5,127 nt of DNA, taken from positions 1-5,127 of the forward strand of contig CATLGN010000155.1 of NCBI GenBank assembly GCA_949935685.1, written 5' to 3'. A model generated the notes under the pieces. That model did no database searches, had not been told where the DNA came from, and was given only the letters and a program-made list of their open reading frames with translations. Below, piece after piece: positions 1 through 5,127 of this stretch. A program made the position numbers and the translations under genes. Position 1 is the first letter of the stretch, and each line of letters starts with the position of its first letter. This DNA is from an uncultured Lachnospiraceae bacterium (GTDB lineage: Bacteria; Bacillota; Clostridia; Lachnospirales; Lachnospiraceae).

Positions 1-885
1 GATGGAGAGAAAGTGGATGACTCGCTGCTGCAGGATGTGATGGAAGGCGAAGAAGATGCGGCCGGAGATGGGCAAAATGGCGGGACGGATGCGGAGGGCG
101 GCGAAACGCAGGCCGGAACGGACGGGAGTACAGCCGGGGCGGCAGAGGAGCCGGGTGCGGACGGGATACGGGTGGAGTTGAGCCGGGTCTCGGAGCGGCA
201 GATGAAAAATACCGATAATATGCTGCTTTTGCGTAGTCGTTCGCAGAGTGTTTCGGTCGTCATACCGGGCAATCAGAAGGCAGAGGACGCCATCAACGGC
301 TTTTTTGCCGACCGCTGGCTCTCGTATGGCGACACGGCTGCGCAGTATCGGGAGACGGCGCTTGCAACGCTGGCGGCCAGCCGCCCGGAAGGCGCGGCGG
401 ATGATGCCAAAAGAGACTGGATAGGCTTTGCGCTGGGACTGTCCTATCGTGTGGCGCGGGCGGATGAGCAGATGATCAGCATAGTGGAAGACAGCTATGA
501 ATATACCGGGGGCGAATATCGGAATTTTGTGCGGGTGGCCTATAATTTCGATACCCGTACGGGGAAACGGCTGACACTTGCGGATGCGGCGTCCGATCTG
601 GACGAGATTCGGGCGGAGAGCGTCCGTTATATGGGGGAACAGATTCAGAAGCCGGAATGGGAAATTTCCGTTTATGATGATTATGCCAATCATCTGGAAG
701 ATGTTCTGACCGACGGCACCTGGTATACCGATGCGGAAGGCTTTCACATTATCTGTAATGCGTCTGTCATTGCAGGCCGGGCCGCCGGAACAATAGAATT
801 TTTACTGCCGTATGACGAGGTGGATGTGATTGCGGAGCAGTATCTTCCCGCGCCGGCAGCGGTTACGGATGATCGATCTGAATAA
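1..885 (+). CDS. RsiV-like DUF3298 domain protein, 5' end missing
   Basis: This is the C-terminal 294 residues of a protein whose reading frame is open to the window edge. The in-frame GTG at 13 is an unlikely start, because the only purine-rich stretch before it is about 3 nt away and the family normally has an N-terminal membrane segment, absent here. Visible residues 14-55 are a low-complexity linker rich in Gly, Ala, Glu and Asp. After it comes an alpha/beta region with motifs of the DUF4163/DUF3298 pair (PdaC/RsiV type): YNFDTRTGKRLTLAD near residues 181-195, then a Trp-Tyr plus hydrophobic strand (FHIICNASVIAG) and FLLPYDEV near 267-274. In RsiV this C-terminal domain lies outside the membrane and senses lysozyme, releasing sigma-V. 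Whether this protein is an anti-sigma factor or only shares the extracellular domain cannot be decided without the N-terminus. Its last 23 bp overlap the end of the opposing transporter gene, and no intrinsic terminator is visible after the stop. Confidence 0.8.
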   Translation, partial: DGEKVDDSLLQDVMEGEEDAAGDGQNGGTDAEGGETQAGTDGSTAGAAEEPGADGIRVELSRVSERQMKNTDNMLLLRSRSQSVSVVIPGNQKAEDAINGFFADRWLSYGDTAAQYRETALATLAASRPEGAADDAKRDWIGFALGLSYRVARADEQMISIVEDSYEYTGGEYRNFVRVAYNFDTRTGKRLTLADAASDLDEIRAESVRYMGEQIQKPEWEISVYDDYANHLEDVLTDGTWYTDAEGFHIICNASVIAGRAAGTIEFLLPYDEVDVIAEQYLPAPAAVTDDRSE

Positions 886-2023
886 CGGCGTAATAAGCGG
901 GATCGATTTCCTGCAGGCGCGTCTCGATTCGCTCTTTTAACTGTTCGGCCGAATAATCCGTGTGATAGGGCACGACGACATCAAAGATCAGATTGGTGTG
1001 CGTTGTGCCTTTTACCATGCGGAAATCATGGAGCGTCAGCGCGGCGTCGATCTGTGACAGCACATCGGCGGCCATTGCTTTACAGGCTATGGTCTCCGCA
1101 TCGTCGTTCATAACCGGATCCATATGTATCACGGCGGAACAGCGCAGTTCCTGCTGCAGCCGCTTTTCGATGTTGTCGATCGTATCGTGAAGGAGCAGAA
1201 TATCACCTTTTGCGGGCACTTCCGCATGGAGGGAAATCATCCGGCGGCCCGGGCCATAGTCATGAACGATCAGGTCGTGGACGCCGAGCACCTCGTCATA
1301 TTCGGTCACGATCCGGGTGATGCGTCTGATAAATTCGGGATCGGGAGCCTGACCGAGCAGCGGGCTGATGGTGTCCTTCGCGGCGTCGTAACCGCCGTGG
1401 AGGATGAGGATGCCGACGAGGATACCGCACCAGCCGTCGATCTGGTATCCGGAAAGCTGCGAGATGATCGCGGCGATCAGGACTGCGCCGGTGGCGAGGC
1501 AGTCGCTGAAACTGTCTGTCGCGGTAGCGCGCAGCGCTGCGGAGCCGATTTTTTCGCTCAGCGATTTATTGTAGCAGTACATGTAGAGCTTTACGAGAAT
1601 GGAAAGTACCAGTGTTGTCAGGATAATAGGGGTAAAGGAAACCGGCTGCGGGTGAATGATTTTGGAGACGGAAGAACGAATCAACTCCACTGCCATGACA
1701 AGGATAATAATGGAGACGATCAGGCCGGAAATGTATTCACTTCTGCCGTGACCGAAGGGATGATCGGGATCGGCCTCCTGCGCGGCGATCTGAAAGCCGA
1801 TCATCGTGATAATCGAGGAACCGGCATCCGAGAGGTTATTGAAGGCGTCCGCAATAATGGAGATGGAACCGCTGAACAGACCGGCGGCGAATTTGGAGGC
1901 GAACAGGAGAATGTTCAGGAAAATGCCGAAACCGCCGCTGACTACGCCGTATTTCCGGCGGACGGCAGGGGAATCCGTATTTTCCCGGTCGGGAATCAGT
2001 ATATGGATCAACAATGTTATCAT
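863..2023 (-). CDS. Cation diffusion facilitator, MntE-like metal exporter with doubled cytoplasmic domain
   Basis: This 386-residue protein is an inner-membrane metal2+/H+ antiporter of the CDF family. Six membrane segments can be placed at about 27-50, 52-80, 98-117, 129-150, 166-190 and 196-213, with the conserved HPFGHGR at 88-94 after the second. The transport site is read as Asn62-x3-Asp66 in TM2 and Asp170-x3-Asp174 in TM5. Zinc CDFs usually carry His/Asp there, whereas the N-D/D-D set matches pneumococcal MntE as I recall it, so Mn2+ export is the favoured inference. A first cytoplasmic domain (about 230-304) keeps YiiP-like ligand positions His249, His266, His279, His300 and Asp302. 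It is followed by a second, degenerate copy (about 321-386), which makes the protein longer than a typical CDF of about 300 residues. The ATG start is preceded by GCGAGG at 2031-2036, 7 nt upstream. It is divergent from gpmI and convergent with the DUF3298 gene. Substrate is uncertain; family assignment is secure. Confidence 0.93.
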   Translation of the reverse strand: MITLLIHILIPDRENTDSPAVRRKYGVVSGGFGIFLNILLFASKFAAGLFSGSISIIADAFNNLSDAGSSIITMIGFQIAAQEADPDHPFGHGRSEYISGLIVSIIILVMAVELIRSSVSKIIHPQPVSFTPIILTTLVLSILVKLYMYCYNKSLSEKIGSAALRATATDSFSDCLATGAVLIAAIISQLSGYQIDGWCGILVGILILHGGYDAAKDTISPLLGQAPDPEFIRRITRIVTEYDEVLGVHDLIVHDYGPGRRMISLHAEVPAKGDILLLHDTIDNIEKRLQQELRCSAVIHMDPVMNDDAETIACKAMAADVLSQIDAALTLHDFRMVKGTTHTNLIFDVVVPYHTDYSAEQLKERIETRLQEIDPAYYAVIQIDHP

Positions 2024-2068
2024 CGGGCTACCTCGCTGTCATGATTGGGATGGAACAGTAACAGATGA

Positions 2069-2097
2069 ACTGTAACATTTTTTGAAAAGGGGCGCAA
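2069..2097 (-). promoter_or_regulatory. Predicted promoter of the CDF transporter
   Basis: Read on the - strand, a TTGCGC -35 box (2092-2097) and a TACAGT -10 box (2069-2074) are separated by 17 nt. A TG sits one base before the -10 box (extended -10). Transcription would start near 2062, giving a leader of about 40 nt before the ATG at 2023. The -35 box is one arm of an inverted repeat whose other arm is the -35 box of gpmI. An ACAGT-N9-ACTGT dyad (2055-2073) covers the -10 box and the start site and could bind a regulator. Assigned by eye only. Confidence 0.5.
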
Positions 2098-2121
2098 GGG
2101 ATTTTTCAAAAATGTTGCGCC
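2074..2121. repeat. Overlapping inverted repeats in the divergent promoter region
   Basis: Two dyads interlock here. The first pairs AACATTTTTTGAAAA (2074-2088) with TTTTTCAAAAATGTT (2102-2116), near-perfect apart from a one-base shift. The second pairs GGCGCAA (2091-2097) with TTGCGCC (2115-2121), perfect over 7 bp with a 17-bp spacer. Both lie upstream of the predicted start sites of the two flanking genes, so they would act as DNA (operator, bent DNA) rather than as an RNA hairpin. The first dyad fills the spacer of the transporter promoter and ends in the gpmI -35 box. Confidence 0.6.
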
Positions 2122-2143
2122 GGGGCTGCGGACGGTGTATAAT
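2115..2143 (+). promoter_or_regulatory. Predicted sigma-A-type promoter of gpmI
   Basis: TTGCGC (2115-2120) and a perfect TATAAT (2138-2143) are separated by 17 nt, so transcription should begin near 2150. The leader of about 63 nt contains a small GC hairpin (CGGGC 2165-2169 with GCCCG 2176-2180) and ends in the ribosome binding site AAAGGAG at 2198-2204. The perfect -10 box and optimal spacing suit strong expression of a glycolytic gene. Confidence 0.7.
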
Positions 2144-2212
2144 AATTGCGGTTACAGCATGATACGGGCGATCGGGCCCGAATGACATAAATATGATAAA
2201 GGAGAAGAGAGT

Positions 2213-3757
2213 ATGAGTAAAAAACCGGTTGTGCTTATGATTCTGGACGGCTATGGCTTAAACAGCAGGACAGACGGCAATGCCGTGGCGCAGGCAGAAA
2301 CGCCTGTGATGGACAGGCTGATGCGGGAATGTCCTTTTGTAAGGGGAAATGCCAGCGGGATGGCGGTAGGGCTTCCCGACGGACAGATGGGTAATTCCGA
2401 AGTGGGACATTTGAATATGGGCGCGGGGCGTATCGTATATCAGGAGCTGACAAGGATTACAAAAGAAATTCAGGACGGCACATTTTTTGAGAATCCCGCA
2501 CTGATGGATGCGGTCAATAACTGCAAAAAGAACAACAGTGCGCTGCATATGTTCGGCCTTTTGTCCGACGGCGGCGTACACAGTCATAATACGCACCTTT
2601 ACGGCCTGTTGGAGCTGGCGAAGCGCAACGGCCTGGAAAAAGTATATGTGCACTGTTTCCTCGACGGGCGGGATACGCCGCCTGCCAGCGGCAAAGGGTA
2701 TGCGGAGGCGCTGGAAGCCGAGATGCAGAGGATCGGCACAGGGCAGATCGCATCCGTTATGGGCCGCTACTATGCGATGGACCGGGACAATAATTATGAC
2801 AGGGTAAAACTTGCCTACGACGCGCTGACAAAGGGCGAGGGGCTGAAGGCGGCAAGCGGCCCGGCGGGCATTCAGGCTTCCTATGACAGAGACGAGACGG
2901 ATGAATTTGTAAAGCCTACGGTCGTGGAAAAGGACGGAAAGCCGGTGGCGGTGATTTCCGATCAGGATTCCGTAATCTTTTTCAATTTCCGTCCCGACCG
3001 GGCACGGGAGATTACCCATGCGTTCTGCGACGATGATTTTTCGGGATTTGACCGCGGCGGCAGACTGAATCTGACGTATGTATGTTTCTCCGACTATGAT
3101 CCGACGATTCCGAATAAGGAAGTGGCGTTTCATAAGATTGCTGTCACCAACACATTTGGCGAGTGGCTTGCGGCAAACGGCATGAAACAGGCCAGAATCG
3201 CGGAGACGGAGAAGTATGCGCACGTCACGTTCTTTTTCAATGGCGGCGTGGAAGAACCGAACGAGGGAGAGGAACGTGTGCTTGTCAATTCTCCCAAGGA
3301 TGTGGCGACATATGATCTGAAGCCGGAAATGAGCGCATTTGAAGTGTGCGACAAACTGACGGAAGCGATCGGCTCCGGGAAATATGATGTGATCATTATC
3401 AATTTTGCCAATCCCGATATGGTCGGGCACACCGGTGTGGAGCCTGCGGCGATCAAAGCTGTGGAGGCTGTGGACACCTGTGTGGGCAGAGCTGTGGAGG
3501 CTGTGGAAAAGGCGGATGGCGTGCTCTTTATCTGTGCGGACCATGGCAATGCGGAGCAGCTTGTGGACTATGAAACCGGCGCACCGTTTACGGCGCATAC
3601 GACAAACCAGGTGCCGTTTATCCTCGTAAATTATGATTCGGATTATACTTTGCGGGAGGGTGGATGCCTGGCGGACATTATCCCCACGCTGATCGAGATT
3701 ATGGGGAAAGAGCAGCCTGCGGAAATGACAGGAAAGTCATTGCTGGTGAGAAAATAA
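2213..3757 (+). CDS. gpmI: 2,3-bisphosphoglycerate-independent phosphoglycerate mutase
   Basis: This complete 514-residue enzyme interconverts 3- and 2-phosphoglycerate in the cytoplasm during glycolysis and gluconeogenesis, using two Mn2+ ions and a phosphoserine intermediate. Family hallmarks are all visible: Asp12 in LDGYG, catalytic Ser62 in GNSEVGH, His123 in VHSH, Arg153 and Asp154 in DGRD, Arg185 and Arg191, RPDR at 260-263, and EKYAH at 333-337. The second metal cluster comprises Asp402 and His406 (PDMVGHTG), Asp443 and His444 (CADHGN) and His462. The length matches bacillus-type iPGM (about 510). The ATG follows AAAGGAG by 8 nt. It is not flanked by the usual glycolytic partners (gap, pgk, tpi, eno) inside this window and has its own promoter, so it appears monocistronic. 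It is divergent from a CDF transporter that may export Mn2+, the cofactor of this enzyme class. Nothing is truncated or missing. Confidence 0.98.
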   Translation: MSKKPVVLMILDGYGLNSRTDGNAVAQAETPVMDRLMRECPFVRGNASGMAVGLPDGQMGNSEVGHLNMGAGRIVYQELTRITKEIQDGTFFENPALMDAVNNCKKNNSALHMFGLLSDGGVHSHNTHLYGLLELAKRNGLEKVYVHCFLDGRDTPPASGKGYAEALEAEMQRIGTGQIASVMGRYYAMDRDNNYDRVKLAYDALTKGEGLKAASGPAGIQASYDRDETDEFVKPTVVEKDGKPVAVISDQDSVIFFNFRPDRAREITHAFCDDDFSGFDRGGRLNLTYVCFSDYDPTIPNKEVAFHKIAVTNTFGEWLAANGMKQARIAETEKYAHVTFFFNGGVEEPNEGEERVLVNSPKDVATYDLKPEMSAFEVCDKLTEAIGSGKYDVIIINFANPDMVGHTGVEPAAIKAVEAVDTCVGRAVEAVEKADGVLFICADHGNAEQLVDYETGAPFTAHTTNQVPFILVNYDSDYTLREGGCLADIIPTLIEIMGKEQPAEMTGKSLLVRK

Positions 3758-3763
3758 AACAGG

Positions 3764-3851
3764 ACAGACAGGAGCGATGCGCCTGATCTGAGAACTTTTA
3801 GCGGGAGCGACATCGGAGCGGGCAAAAGCCGCCGGTGCCGCTCCTGTCTGT
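3764..3851. repeat. Long inverted repeat just downstream of gpmI
   Basis: A perfect 13-bp inverted repeat, ACAGACAGGAGCG (3764-3776) and CGCTCCTGTCTGT (3839-3851), encloses 62 nt and begins 7 nt after the gpmI stop. The enclosed segment can form an inner hairpin (CATCGG 3811-3816 with CCGGTG 3832-3837, one G-T pair, then CGG 3819-3821 with CCG 3829-3831). GGAGCG occurs three times (3771, 3804, 3815), each able to pair with CGCTCC at 3839-3844, so alternative folds are possible. On the + strand no T-run follows, so this is not a standard intrinsic terminator. On the - strand the repeat is followed by a T-rich stretch, but no - strand gene ends here. It could be a structured 3' UTR, a small RNA or a remnant palindromic element. 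Confidence 0.6.
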
Positions 3852-3866
3852 ATGACAGGGTTCGTT

Positions 3867-3889
3867 CTGCGGAATGTTCGCAGTTTATT
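3867..3889 (+). terminator. Weak terminator-like hairpin between gpmI and the GntR operon
   Basis: CTGCG (3867-3871) pairs with CGCAG (3879-3883) around a 7-nt loop and is followed directly by TTTATT. The stem is short (5 bp) and the T-tract interrupted, so it would be a weak intrinsic terminator. It is the only candidate on the + strand between gpmI and the next promoter, which is why it is listed. Confidence 0.25.
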
Positions 3890-3927
3890 CCTGCATGCGT
3901 TTGTCGTGGAGGCATCTTATTTTTGCG

Positions 3928-3955
3928 TTGACAATTGGCTGGTTTATGTTATAAT
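3928..3955 (+). promoter_or_regulatory. Consensus promoter of the GntR-ABC operon
   Basis: A perfect TTGACA (3928-3933) and a perfect TATAAT (3950-3955) are separated by 16 nt, with an extended -10 TG at 3947-3948. Transcription should start near 3961. Such a strong core promoter for a repressor-led operon suggests that a bound repressor keeps it low. The leader to the ATG is about 65 nt. Confidence 0.85.
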
Positions 3956-3957
3956 TG

Positions 3958-3980
3958 GTGTACTAACATACACAGTACAC
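3958..3980. promoter_or_regulatory. Operator-like palindrome at the GntR operon start site
   Basis: GTGTACT (3958-3964) and AGTACAC (3974-3980) form a perfect 7-bp inverted repeat with a 9-bp spacer. A second TACAC at 3969-3973 gives a nested, tighter dyad with the same left arm (GTGTA-N6-TACAC). The site starts 3 bp after the -10 box and covers the predicted start site, where a bound protein would block transcription. GntR regulators commonly bind GT/AC-rich dyads of this kind, so the product of the next gene is the likely ligand. That is inference from position and pattern. Confidence 0.7.
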
Positions 3981-4026
3981 ATATTGAACGTAGTACGGTA
4001 TACGGCCCGGAAGAAAGGAGAGGGTT

Positions 4027-4395
4027 ATGATTATTCTGGATTATAAAGATACCAGACCGCTGTATGAGCAGGTGGTGGATAAGCTGCAAAAACTGATTAT
4101 CAACGGTATTCTGGAACCTGACAGCAGGATGCCTTCCGTCAGAAGTCTTGCCATGGAGCTTTCCATCAATCCGAATACGATACAGAAGGCGTATGCGGAG
4201 CTGGAACGAACAGGGTTTCTGTATACGATCAAGGGCAGGGGAAATTTTGTCACGTATAATGAAGAACTCTGCCTGCTGAAAAAGCAAGAGTATCTGGAGA
4301 AGATCAGAAAAATTTTACAGGAAGCGGAGGAAATCGGCGTTTCCCGGGCGGAGATGCTGGAGGAATTAAAGGAAGGGGAGAGCGGTAATGATTGA
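4027..4395 (+). CDS. GntR family transcriptional regulator, YtrA-like
   Basis: This 122-residue DNA-binding protein has an N-terminal winged helix of the GntR type: PLYEQVVDKL (11-20) opens helix 1, the GILEPDSRMPSVRSLA stretch (27-42) and INPNTIQKAYAELE (47-60) form the helix-turn-helix, and GFLYTIKGRGNFV (63-75) is the wing. The tail of about 45 residues is a charged helical segment with no FadR, UTRA or aminotransferase domain. A short helical tail defines the YtrA subfamily, in which it serves dimerisation. The ATG lies 6 nt after AAAGGAG (4014-4020). Its stop overlaps the start of the ABC ATPase gene by 8 bp, so the two are translationally linked. It probably represses its own operon through the palindrome at 3958-3980. 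In Bacillus, YtrA controls an ABC exporter operon induced by lipid II-binding antibiotics. The inducer here cannot be read from sequence. Confidence 0.92.
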   Translation: MIILDYKDTRPLYEQVVDKLQKLIINGILEPDSRMPSVRSLAMELSINPNTIQKAYAELERTGFLYTIKGRGNFVTYNEELCLLKKQEYLEKIRKILQEAEEIGVSRAEMLEELKEGESGND

Positions 4396-5127
4396 AATTC
4401 GTGATGTGAGTAAGTCCTTTGAAGACATTCAGGCTGTGGATCATGTGAATATCAATATCAAAGAAGACAGTGTTTTCGGGCTGATCGGCACAAACGGCGC
4501 GGGAAAGAGCACGGTACTGCGGATGATGAGCGGTGTGATCCGTCCCGACGAAGGGGAAGTTGTAGTCGACGGCATACCGGTGTTCGATCATGTGGAGGCA
4601 AAGGAACGCATCTTTTTTATTGCGGATGAGCCGTATTTTTTTGCGAACGCCACGCCGGAAGACATGGGGCGGTATTATGCGGGGGTATATCCGAATTTTG
4701 ATATGCTGCATTATTATCAATATCTGGAAAATTTCGAACTGGGAAGACGGCGCAAGGTGGGGACATTTTCCAAAGGCATGAAAAAACAGCTTGCGATACT
4801 CTGCGGCATTTGTGCCAGAACAAAATATCTGTTTTGCGACGAAACATTTGACGGACTGGATCCGGTTATGCGTCAGGGGATTAAGAGTTTGATGGCAAAG
4901 GAGATGGATGAACGGGGCATGACGCCGATTATCGCTTCTCACAATCTGCGAGAACTGGAAGACATATGCGATCATGTCGGCCTGCTGCACCGGGGCGGCG
5001 TACTGCTCTCCCGGGAACTGGAGGAGATGAAATGTAACATTCAGAAGGTACAGTGCGTGTTGGAGGAAGGCACGTCGGAGGAGGAAGCACTGAAAGGGCT
5101 GGATATTGTGAAGTCCGAGAAACGCGG
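4388..5127 (+). CDS. ABC exporter ATP-binding protein, 3' end missing
   Basis: The frame is open from the ATG at 4388 to the window end, giving 246 codons with no stop. It encodes the cytoplasmic nucleotide-binding subunit of an ABC-2-type transporter. Walker A is GTNGAGKST (34-42). The Q-loop position reads FFIADEPYFF (76-85), with Asp80 where Gln is usual. The signature is FSKGM (127-131) instead of LSGGQ, Walker B is YLFCDE (147-152) with catalytic Glu152, the D-loop is GLD (156-158) and the switch is His185. Thr153 follows the catalytic Glu where Pro is common. Residues beyond about 215 begin an accessory C-terminal region, cut by the window edge. The start has GGAAGGGGAG upstream (4371-4380) and lies inside the end of the GntR gene, so both are co-transcribed. 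A membrane permease gene is expected downstream. Substrate unknown; peptide antibiotic or envelope-stress export is the family-based guess. Confidence 0.92.
   Translation, partial: MIEIRDVSKSFEDIQAVDHVNINIKEDSVFGLIGTNGAGKSTVLRMMSGVIRPDEGEVVVDGIPVFDHVEAKERIFFIADEPYFFANATPEDMGRYYAGVYPNFDMLHYYQYLENFELGRRRKVGTFSKGMKKQLAILCGICARTKYLFCDETFDGLDPVMRQGIKSLMAKEMDERGMTPIIASHNLRELEDICDHVGLLHRGGVLLSRELEEMKCNIQKVQCVLEEGTSEEEALKGLDIVKSEKR

Noticed and set aside
13..15. GTG as the true start of the first gene
   Set aside because: The frame continues open to base 1, the purine-rich stretch before the GTG is only about 3 nt away, and the family's membrane anchor would be absent.
886..950. An intrinsic terminator after the RsiV-like gene
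   Set aside because: No stable stem precedes the short TTTT at 935-938; the region is also coding for the transporter on the other strand.
1124..2044. A 306-codon open frame antisense to the CDF transporter
   Set aside because: It has the same register effect; the translated product has no domain features and the sense frame is clearly a six-helix transporter.
2258..3598. A 446-codon open frame antisense to gpmI
   Set aside because: Its codons are in exact register with gpmI codons, so it stays open simply because gpmI avoids TTA, CTA and TCA there. It has no recognisable domain, and the sense frame is a fully conserved enzyme.
3780..3809. A string resembling the 3' half of a TPP riboswitch (CCTGATCTG followed by AGCGGGAG)
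   Set aside because: The required 5' half (CTGAGA element in the right order) and the P2/P4 helices are missing, it lies downstream of gpmI, and no thiamine gene is nearby.
3852..4046. A 64-codon, partly hydrophobic small protein upstream of the GntR gene
   Set aside because: It has no ribosome binding site, reads straight through the -35, -10 and operator sequences, and runs into the GntR coding start.

Overview
The window looks like chromosomal DNA of a Gram-positive anaerobe of the Clostridia, most likely the Lachnospiraceae. That is an inference from strong AGGAG-type ribosome binding sites, sigma-A-like promoters, a slightly GC-rich coding style that avoids TTA, CTA and TCA codons, and the gene set itself: an RsiV-like DUF3298 protein, a bacillus-type independent phosphoglycerate mutase, and a YtrA-type GntR regulator overlapping an ABC ATPase. 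No mobile element, CRISPR array, tRNA or rRNA is visible.

Layout. (1) Bases 1-885, + strand: the 3' part of an extracytoplasmic RsiV-like protein with a low-complexity acidic linker followed by DUF4163/DUF3298-type domains. (2) Bases 863-2023, - strand: a complete cation diffusion facilitator with an Asn/Asp + Asp/Asp transport site like manganese exporters of the MntE type, and an unusual second copy of the cytoplasmic domain. It converges on gene 1 and their coding ends overlap by 23 bp. (3) Bases 2024-2212: a compact divergent promoter region. The two predicted -35 boxes are the two arms of one inverted repeat. (4) Bases 2213-3757, + strand: complete gpmI, a central glycolytic enzyme, apparently transcribed alone. 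(5) Bases 3758-4026: a gene-free stretch with a long inverted repeat just after gpmI, a weak terminator-like hairpin, a consensus promoter and an operator-like palindrome at its predicted start site. (6) Bases 4027-4395 and 4388-5127, + strand: a YtrA-like GntR repressor and the ATPase of an ABC exporter that runs off the window, overlapping by 8 bp and so almost certainly one operon.

How the genes relate. Three independent units are present: envelope sensing (gene 1), metal export (the transporter) and glycolysis (gpmI), followed by a probably self-repressed GntR-ABC operon. In related Firmicutes such operons respond to cell-wall-active compounds. Glycolytic iPGM enzymes need Mn2+, so a possible Mn2+ exporter divergent from gpmI is suggestive, but nothing in the sequence proves shared control. 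Most of the window is ordinary core genome. The best leads are the duplicated cytoplasmic domain of the transporter, the mirror-image divergent promoter, the nested operator of the GntR operon and the long hairpin after gpmI. I see no convincing undescribed system.
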